From Pseudoalteromonas holothuriae (GTDB lineage: Bacteria > Pseudomonadota > Gammaproteobacteria > Enterobacterales > Alteromonadaceae): 64,000 nt of DNA. The position numbers and the translations under genes are program-made. The stretch covers positions 124,001 to 188,000 of the forward strand of contig NZ_CAMAPC010000002.1 in NCBI RefSeq assembly GCF_945859825.1. The letters run 5' to 3'. The notes under the pieces are model-generated. The model was not told the DNA's origin, searched no databases, and saw only the letters and a list, made by a program, of their open reading frames with translations. Of the stretch, positions 58,414 to 64,000 are shown in pieces; the stretch's first letter is position 1; every line of letters begins with the position of its first letter.

Positions 58414-58848
58414 GTGCATTACCTTACTTCCAACACGTCTGAAATTCTGCAATATTTTGATACTATTCACTATCATATCAGCCACTCCTATTGGGCTGAG
58501 CATATTCCCAAAGAAACCTTACATAAAGGCATTGAAAACAGTGTTAACTTTGCCGTAATTGATAAGCAACTTGGTTTACAAGCATTTGCTCGGGTGATTA
58601 CCGATAGGGCCACTTTTGGTTATTTGGCAGATGTGTTTGTAGTGCCAGACTATCGAGGCCAAGGTTTAAGTAAGCAACTTATGGAAGCTGTGCAATCACA
58701 TCCTGAGCTACAAGGGTTACGTCGATTTATGCTTGCTACCAAAGATGCACATCAGTTGTATGAGCAATTTGGCTTTCAAGCTGTTACAGACCCAAAGCCG
58801 TTCATGCAAATTGTTGCTGTTGACATGTATGCTAACACGATTAGCTAA
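58414..58848 (+). CDS. GNAT-family N-acetyltransferase
   Basis: 144-residue acetyltransferase. The acetyl-CoA loop is VPDYRGQGLSKQLMEAV near 83-99, and the C-terminal half carries DAHQLYEQFGFQAV. GTG 58414 has AAGGAG six bases upstream, better than TTG 58378. The substrate is unknown. It is encoded between the AbgT transporter and a chemoreceptor. Confidence 0.9.
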   Translation: MHYLTSNTSEILQYFDTIHYHISHSYWAEHIPKETLHKGIENSVNFAVIDKQLGLQAFARVITDRATFGYLADVFVVPDYRGQGLSKQLMEAVQSHPELQGLRRFMLATKDAHQLYEQFGFQAVTDPKPFMQIVAVDMYANTIS

Positions 58849-58962
58849 GTGCTTTGTATTATGTTGTTCATAATCTAACTGTATAAATTAAGTGCTTTTT
58901 TTATAATCTCCGCTAGATTTTATAGTGTGTAGAGTTTTTTGCATTAAATTAAGGACGGTAGT

Positions 58963-61299
58963 GTGCGTATAAAAAGTAAAATTGTATTAAATGTAGCAGC
59001 GATAGTTGCAGCCGCGGTGATTATATCGGCGGGGCTGCTAACAGTGTTAGCGCAGTCAGAAGCGCATATGGCACTACATGAGCAGTTACAGAACCGTTTG
59101 GTGAGTGCCAGAGACGCGAAAAAAGAGCAAGTAACAGATTATTTTGACATGATGCAACAGCAGCTTAAAACACTGGCATCTTCCATTATGACGATTCGTG
59201 CCACAAATGCGTTTCAAGACGGGTTTGTGCAGTATCAAAAGCAGTTTTCACATACCGCTGGGTCGCAAATAGATTCAGCACTGGGTGAGTTCTACCAACA
59301 ACAGTTTGGTGCAACCTACCGTGCTCTAAATGATAATAAAAACATTGATACTCAACAACTACTTACTGAATTATCGCCCAATGCTCGGGCAATGCAATAC
59401 ACTTATATTGCGAACAACCGCCACCCTCTCGGTAGTAAAAGTGAGTTATTTGATGCCCAAGATGGCTCCGATTATGCACAGGCACACATCAAGTATCATG
59501 CTTCTTACAAGCAATTGTTAGAAGCATTTGGTTACTATGACATTTTTATTGTTGATGCACAAAGTGCGAATGTAATTTACTCTGTATTTAAGGAGCTCGA
59601 TTTTGCGACATCTTTGCAAAGCGGTCCTTACAGTGATTCTGGCATAGGTCTGGCGTTTAAGGCGGCCATGCAATCGGGTAAGGGTGAAGTGTCATTAATC
59701 GACTTTAAACCATACACACCTTCTTACGAAGCCCCAGCAGCATTTTTGTCTACGCCAATTTTTGAGCAAGATAAGCGAATAGGTGTTTTGATATTCCAAG
59801 CGCCAGTAGATAATATAAACAACATAATGAACTATGATCAGCAATGGCAGCAGCGCGGTTTAGGTGCCACAGGCGAAACTTTTTTAATCGGTGAAGATCG
59901 CCTAATGCGCTCGCAAAGTCGGTTGTTTTTAGAAAATAAACCTCAGTATTTGGCGATGCTTGAGCAGCAAGGTGTACCTAACAAAGTCATTAGCCAAATT
60001 GATGCCAAAGACTCTACGTTAGGGCTGGCTGCGGTTGCCACCACGGCGGTAGAAAAAGCATTGCTTGGGGAGGTTGGCTTTTTACAAGGTAATAACTATT
60101 TAAATGACGCCGTAGTTTCAGCGTACGCACCCATCGAGTTGCTGGGGTTACAGTGGGCCATTGTCAGCGAAATTAGTACCCGTGAAGGGTTTGCAGACAG
60201 CGACAAATTAATTGGCACCATGCTCAGTGCTGCGGTTGCATTAAGTGTTGTTTTGATATTGATTGGGCTCGTTATAGCATGGTTTTTAGGGGGCTACCTT
60301 GCAAAACCAGTATTAGCGATTAATGACTTTGTGATGCAAGTTGCAAATACGCTAGATTTATCGCAGCGGGCCAATTTACGCTTTAATAAAGCCGATAATG
60401 ATGAAATTGCGCAAGTGGGCCATTCGTTAAATGTAATGATGAAAAGCATTAACGAGGCAATGTGTGAAGTGGCAGACTCATCTACCAATTTAGACCGCTC
60501 AGTGACGGCATTACGCAAAAACTTTAATCGGGTTGCCAGTCAATCTTCTGAGCAATCAAGCATGACTTTACAGTTATCAGCGGCGATTGAGCAGATGGCT
60601 CACTCATCTGAGTCCTTAGCGCAATCGGCTGAGAATTCTAATAGTGCAACACACACTGCTGTTGAACAAGTTGCTCAGGGTAAAGCGAATGTTGAAGAGA
60701 ATGTAAAAAATAATAATCAGCTTAAAAACATTATTACAGCCACATCGAACGAGGTTGATAAAGTGGCGCAGGATAGCGCTGATATAGGCTCAGTACTGGA
60801 GGTAATTAAGGGCATTGCAGAACAAACTAATTTGCTAGCTCTTAACGCTGCTATTGAGGCTGCGCGTGCGGGTGAACAAGGTCGTGGCTTTGCTGTAGTA
60901 GCTGATGAAGTTCGTGCCTTGGCGCAAAAAACTCAAGACTCCACAACTGAAATTCACAATATTATTGAGGCGTTGCAAGGGGGGTCAAAGAAAACAGTGA
61001 GTTCAATGCAAAGAGCATTATCGAGTGTTGATCAAACGTTTAGCACAACTGAGCATGTAACGCGTTCGTTTGAACATATTAATGAGCAAGTGTTAGCGAT
61101 TGAGAGCTATAACTCTGAGGTAGCAACGTCAACATCGGAGCAAAGTTCGGTAGCCAAAGATATGGCACATCAAGTATCAAGTATTAGTGATTTAGCTGGA
61201 CATAACAGCGAAAGTATCCAAACTGCATCAGGATGTTGTGATGAAGTTGAGTTAGAGTACCATCGTTTGCAAGCTTTGGTAGGGCGTTTTAAGCTCTAG
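58963..61299 (+). CDS. methyl-accepting chemotaxis protein
   Basis: 778-residue chemoreceptor. The first membrane helix is at about 7-29, followed by a large periplasmic sensor (30-410) that looks like a dCache-type domain. The second helix is near 412-440, followed by a HAMP region. The signalling hairpin carries [20 protein letters not shown] with [13 protein letters not shown], identical to the family tip. It lacks an obvious CheR-docking pentapeptide. The start is GTG. Confidence 0.96.
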   Translation: MRIKSKIVLNVAAIVAAAVIISAGLLTVLAQSEAHMALHEQLQNRLVSARDAKKEQVTDYFDMMQQQLKTLASSIMTIRATNAFQDGFVQYQKQFSHTAGSQIDSALGEFYQQQFGATYRALNDNKNIDTQQLLTELSPNARAMQYTYIANNRHPLGSKSELFDAQDGSDYAQAHIKYHASYKQLLEAFGYYDIFIVDAQSANVIYSVFKELDFATSLQSGPYSDSGIGLAFKAAMQSGKGEVSLIDFKPYTPSYEAPAAFLSTPIFEQDKRIGVLIFQAPVDNINNIMNYDQQWQQRGLGATGETFLIGEDRLMRSQSRLFLENKPQYLAMLEQQGVPNKVISQIDAKDSTLGLAAVATTAVEKALLGEVGFLQGNNYLNDAVVSAYAPIELLGLQWAIVSEISTREGFADSDKLIGTMLSAAVALSVVLILIGLVIAWFLGGYLAKPVLAINDFVMQVANTLDLSQRANLRFNKADNDEIAQVGHSLNVMMKSINEAMCEVADSSTNLDRSVTALRKNFNRVASQSSEQSSMTLQLSAAIEQMAHSSESLAQSAENSNSATHTAVEQVAQGKANVEENVKNNNQLKNIITATSNEVDKVAQDSADIGSVLEVIKGIAEQTNLLALNAAIEAARAGEQGRGFAVVADEVRALAQKTQDSTTEIHNIIEALQGGSKKTVSSMQRALSSVDQTFSTTEHVTRSFEHINEQVLAIESYNSEVATSTSEQSSVAKDMAHQVSSISDLAGHNSESIQTASGCCDEVELEYHRLQALVGRFKL

Positions 61300-61323
61300 A
61301 CATAGAGTGTTTCGACTAGAGCT
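61292..61323. other. inverted repeat at end of chemoreceptor gene
   Basis: AGCTCTAG (61292-61299) and CTAGAGCT (61316-61323) are perfect 8-bp arms. The left arm includes the stop codon. No T-run follows, so it is probably an RNA 3'-end hairpin and not a classic terminator. Confidence 0.45.
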
Positions 61324-61504
61324 ATGGATCTTTGAGGTATGAATTTTGTTCAGATTAAAGGCTTTCATTACGCGAAATGAGCAATGTAGCATAATAGTCT
61401 ATGTCAGTTGCGAATGACAAAGTAGTGGAATCCTTTGGTTGAAGTCTTTGGGCAGCGCCATTCGGGCATTTTTTCTACGTTATCATCTGGCTTGCATAGA
61501 GTAA

Positions 61505-61732
61505 CTATGCGACGTAAGTTCGCCTGAACTGGGAGAGTCGACAACTGGTATTTGCCCATGTGACATAAGATAAAGTAATCCCCCCAATGCCAATATTAAT
61601 AGGCAAAAACAAAATGCCAGCACCAACTGCCGTACCGAATAAGCTCAGTATCCAATGCATATCATGTTTAGCCCAGTTACTTATATTTGCAGTAGGCATA
61701 TTTGCTGAGGAAATATCAGGAGAGTGACTCAT
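61505..61732 (-). pseudogene. truncated amino-acid permease (HAAAP family) remnant
   Basis: The first 50 codons read like the N-terminus of a serine/threonine or tryptophan permease of the hydroxy/aromatic amino acid family ([20 protein letters not shown], then [12 protein letters not shown]). After GIGG the sequence loses similarity and stops at 61505. The rest of the roughly 420-residue protein is absent. Probably a deletion remnant; any product would hold one membrane helix. Confidence 0.7.
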
Positions 61733-62069
61733 ACCTATTTATCCTAAGTTATTAAATAATTGCGCGGCATGATAAAGCATGTAGGGGAGCATTCATGGGC
61801 AAATAGGTGCTTATGGTCAATGGTAGCTGGATATTTTCAGCTGTCTGGCTGTAAATTACATGGGATTGTAGTCAGAGGCGGCTCAAACCAAGGTGGGAAT
61901 TTACATAATGAAGAAGCCTAATAATGCAAATAACTCGGTGATCATACTGATAATAAATGTTATCAAATGTTACTTCCTATCGAGGTGACTGAGTTGTTGA
62001 GTTATAATCAACAACTCAATTTAATAAAACAATAAGTTAACATAGCTGCTTTATAGGTAGAAAGTATAA
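61733..62069. other. intergenic region with two inverted repeats
   Basis: 337 bp between the permease remnant and the cyclophilin gene. It holds TGATAA/TTATCA (61948-61965) and an 11-bp perfect hairpin (61990-62018), and no gene. Confidence 0.5.
61990..62018. promoter_or_regulatory. 11-bp inverted repeat upstream of cyclophilin gene
   Basis: TGAGTTGTTGA (61990-62000), loop GTTATAA, TCAACAACTCA (62008-62018), followed by an AT-rich stretch and then ATG 62070. It could be a regulator site or an RNA hairpin in the leader. Function unknown. Confidence 0.4.
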
Positions 62070-62849
62070 ATGAAAATAAAAATGAACATCACATGTATGG
62101 CACTGACCACTGCACTTTTGAGCAGCACAATTGCTCATGCCACTATTGTAGAATTTCAAACCACTCAAGGTACCTTCAAAGTAAACTTGTTTGATGAAAC
62201 GACCCCTAAAACGGTAGAAAATTTTTTAAGCTATGTTAATAGTGAGGGTTATCAAAACTCGGTGATCCACCGTGTAGAGACAGACTTTGTAGTCCAAGGT
62301 GGTGGATTTTACTACAATGGTAAAATACCGCTTAATGCGATAACAACTAATTCACCTGTTGCCAATGAGCCAGAGTTATCAAATGTGCGCGGCACTATTG
62401 CGATGGCAAAACTTAGCGGTCAACAAAACAGTGCTACAAATCAATGGTTCTTTAACTTGAGCGATAACAGTGCAAATTTAGATGTGCAAAATGGTGGCTT
62501 TAGTGTGTTTGGTCAGGTGATTGATAGTGGTATGGAAGTTGTTGATAAGATTTCTAAAATCCCGTTGTGTGGTAGTACGCCGTTGGTTGACTTTACTGCT
62601 GCACAGTGTGCAGATGAAGGCACCGAACCTGCAGGTAATAACTTTATCACTATAAACGCCATTACTGTCATTGATGACGACCCAGCCTCTGCTCAAATGT
62701 TAACACCTGTATTGAATACCTTGATTGATAACGTTATAGCACCAGAGCCTGAGCCAGAAACGGCGCCAAGTAAACCTGCCTCTTCCGGCGGGTCTTTGTT
62801 TGCATCTTTAATGTTATTAGCCGGGGTTTTAATATTCAGAAAGTATTAA
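62070..62849 (+). CDS. exported cyclophilin with GlyGly-CTERM anchor
   Basis: 259-residue protein. A signal peptide ends near residue 24 (IAHA). The cyclophilin domain runs about 25-200, with IHRVETDFVVQGGGF (the R in HR is the usual catalytic Arg) and NQWFFNLSDN. A Pro/Glu-rich linker leads to a C-terminal GlyGly-CTERM-like signal: SSGGS, then a hydrophobic helix and RKY. Such proteins are cut by rhombosortase and attached to the surface. The start may also be the second ATG at 62082. Confidence 0.85.
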   Translation: MKIKMNITCMALTTALLSSTIAHATIVEFQTTQGTFKVNLFDETTPKTVENFLSYVNSEGYQNSVIHRVETDFVVQGGGFYYNGKIPLNAITTNSPVANEPELSNVRGTIAMAKLSGQQNSATNQWFFNLSDNSANLDVQNGGFSVFGQVIDSGMEVVDKISKIPLCGSTPLVDFTAAQCADEGTEPAGNNFITINAITVIDDDPASAQMLTPVLNTLIDNVIAPEPEPETAPSKPASSGGSLFASLMLLAGVLIFRKY

Positions 62850-62887
62850 TCGTTTGATTGTTTGTTATTAGGTAACAGACAATGTAA

Positions 62888-62926
62888 CGCAGCATTAGGC
62901 TTTGCAAAATGCTGCGAATATTTTTT
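62888..62926 (+). terminator. intrinsic terminator after exported cyclophilin
   Basis: CGCAGCATT (62888-62896) and AATGCTGCG (62908-62916) form a 9-bp stem, followed by AATATTTTTT. It lies 39 bp after the stop and runs into the truncated repeat copy 4. Confidence 0.8.
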
Positions 62927-62986
62927 GCCTTGTTACTAAGCCACTTTTCTGTCGCAATATGTGGTCATTTATTTAATACAATTGGG
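62919..62986. repeat. MITE-like repeat, copy 4 (right half only)
   Basis: About 68 bp matching the right part of the family: TTGCCTTGTTACTAAGCCAC and ending in ATACAATTGGGA in place of ATACAATTGGTA. The left half is missing, replaced by the terminator stem of the preceding gene. Confidence 0.6.
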
Positions 62987-63068
62987 AAAGGTGCATGAAC
63001 CAATCGCTGTATACATCAGACTAAACTTTATCCATTACATTTTTATAAAATACATGAATCATTAATAA

Positions 63069-63515
63069 TCAAGCTCTTTTCTCTTTCCTAAACGAATTGG
63101 TTAACATGGGTTTTAAATCTCTTAGCAATAATTGGCCGCTTGTTTCAAAATTAGCTGTCTTAGTTGATTTAAACCAGCCCAAGTGACATAGGAACAAAAG
63201 GGTTTCCTTTGCCTTGCTAACAAATTGCTGTTCAAACTCTTCTTCTGATAATTGAGGTGTATATTGACCTTCACCGCTTAGGGTGCTTGTGGTCGCATTG
63301 GGGTGATTATCACCCGTTATTAACCAGTGTGCATATGCTTTTGTTTTAGGATGTTCAAAAAACTTACTGATAACCGAAAGTGTGGGCTCACGCTCGCCTT
63401 TTTCATACTTACGATAAGATGGTACCGGTATTTCTAACATTTCCGCAAAGTTAATTTGCGATTCATCCACCGAGATCCGTAATTGTTTTAATCTTGTTGC
63501 AAAAGTATTTGACAT
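63069..63515 (-). CDS. XRE-family DNA-binding protein
   Basis: 148-residue predicted regulator. The N-terminal helix-turn-helix is seen in FATRLKQLRISVDESQINF and later VPSYRKYEKGEREPTLSV, residues about 4-45, as in phage-type repressors. The C-terminal half is helical, acidic and unassigned. ATG 63515 is chosen over an upstream TTG (63533). It is divergent from a second XRE gene at the window edge, resembling a prophage or plasmid switch. Confidence 0.82.
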   Translation of the reverse strand: MSNTFATRLKQLRISVDESQINFAEMLEIPVPSYRKYEKGEREPTLSVISKFFEHPKTKAYAHWLITGDNHPNATTSTLSGEGQYTPQLSEEEFEQQFVSKAKETLLFLCHLGWFKSTKTANFETSGQLLLRDLKPMLTNSFRKEKRA

Positions 63516-63533
63516 ATGACCCAATCCGATCAA

Positions 63534-63739
63534 TTATTTTACCAGTTGACCCAGATAGGCTACATGAATTAATTCGACTTGTCTATTTGTGGTATTTAAG
63601 GGGTTGTGAACGCGATGAATTAGGTATTTATTTTCGCATTTTCACTGAGATAGGGCCGTGAAGCGTTTTAATTTTTGCCATCTAGGCAAGCGCATTTTCA
63701 GCGATAAAAACGCTAACCATTACCAGATACGGATATGTA
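63534..63739. other. divergent region between two XRE genes
   Basis: 206 bp. It contains GAATTAATTC (63566-63575), and GCGTTTT and AAAACGC arms flanking a TTGCC/GGCAA stem near 63664-63715. It may hold operators for either regulator. No gene is seen. Confidence 0.4.
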
Positions 63740-64000
63740 ATGAATACGATACGAAGAAATGAAAGCATGCGCAAAGCGCAAACAATGGCTGCAAGGCAAT
63801 ATATACCCGCTACAATCCGCAAGTTGCGACGGGAGATGAAACTAACGCAAGCCCAATTGGGTAAGAGTTTGGTCACTCCGGTTGATCAGGCAACTATTTC
63901 TAATTGGGAGTCGGGGAAAACTGAACTCACAGCATGCCAGCTATTAGATATCATGATGCTGTTTGGCCAGCCTAACTTTCTTTCGTTTATTGAACAGTCC
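63740..64000 (+). CDS. XRE-family regulator, cut by the window edge
   Basis: An open frame of 87 codons runs from ATG 63740 to the window end without a stop. The helix-turn-helix is clear: IRKLRREMKLTQAQLGKSL, then ATISNWESGKTEL, residues about 26-62. The GGATATGTA upstream offers a weak RBS. The C-terminus lies beyond the window. It is divergent from the XRE gene at 63069. Confidence 0.78.
   Translation, partial: MNTIRRNESMRKAQTMAARQYIPATIRKLRREMKLTQAQLGKSLVTPVDQATISNWESGKTELTACQLLDIMMLFGQPNFLSFIEQS

Noticed and set aside
63682-63876. 64-codon minus-strand frame near the right edge
   Set aside because: It is the shadow of the clear XRE gene on the plus strand (63740 onward), which has helix-turn-helix residues and no stop before the window end.
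1-64000. tRNA, rRNA, CRISPR array or intact insertion sequence
   Set aside because: Reading the intergenic regions by eye showed no cloverleaf with CCA-type end, no rRNA, no spaced direct repeats and no transposase. A tRNAscan and CRISPR search would settle it.

Overview
The window looks like chromosome of a marine gammaproteobacterium of the Pseudoalteromonas type (Alteromonadales). This is inferred from the AT-rich sequence, from gammaproteobacterial gene orders (ygfZ/sdhE/ygfX, nadB/rpoE, rpoE-rseABC-lepA-lepB-rnc-era-recO-pdxJ, fadI-fadJ, epmC/yfcL), and from a MoxR/Bat cluster, TonB receptors, a GlyGly-CTERM protein and short TACCAATT-ended interspersed repeats. I see no tRNA, rRNA, CRISPR array or intact insertion sequence.

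Region 1 (1-22.9 kb) is mostly core genome: lpxH, ppiB, cysS, two MscS channels, a crotonase-lrgA-lrgB-mscS run, slyD, ygfZ, sdhE, ygfX and nadB. The long sigma-E/translation/cell-envelope operon follows, preceded by a clear sigma-E promoter, and then a glycerate-kinase-like gene and an acetyltransferase.

Region 2 (22.9-39 kb) is accessory. It has a lipoprotein amidohydrolase divergent from a CadC-like TPR regulator. A tightly overlapped minus-strand operon follows: tusA-like, an unrecognised cysteine-containing protein, a cysteine-desulfurase-like PLP enzyme, an EamA exporter and an Asp/Glu racemase. Divergent from it are a PepSY membrane protein and a TonB receptor. A second TonB receptor, an RRM protein, a beta-lactamase-like remnant and a frameshifted lipoprotein gene follow. 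The sulfur-transfer/racemase operon, with the nearby receptor, is the best candidate here for an undescribed system, possibly making a sulfur-containing small molecule that is exported and perhaps taken up again.

Region 3 (39-48.4 kb) holds a Tim44-like protein, an ECF sigma factor with its DUF3379 partner, and a six-gene moxR-DUF58-DUF4381-batA-batBC-batD operon on the minus strand. BatBC carries an eight-unit Gln/Gly/Asp repeat.

Region 4 (48.4-64 kb) holds fadI-fadJ behind a FadR-type operator, epmC, a NAD-kinase-like gene and yfcL, an atypical Nramp relative, an HDOD protein, an AbgT transporter, an acetyltransferase and a chemoreceptor. It ends with a remnant of an amino-acid permease, a GlyGly-CTERM cyclophilin and two divergent XRE-type regulators. 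The last of these runs off the window and may mark the edge of a mobile or prophage-like segment.

Small-scale structure includes four copies of a palindromic MITE-like repeat (about 68-163 bp), several intrinsic terminators, and two possible small RNAs next to terminators that fit no annotated gene.
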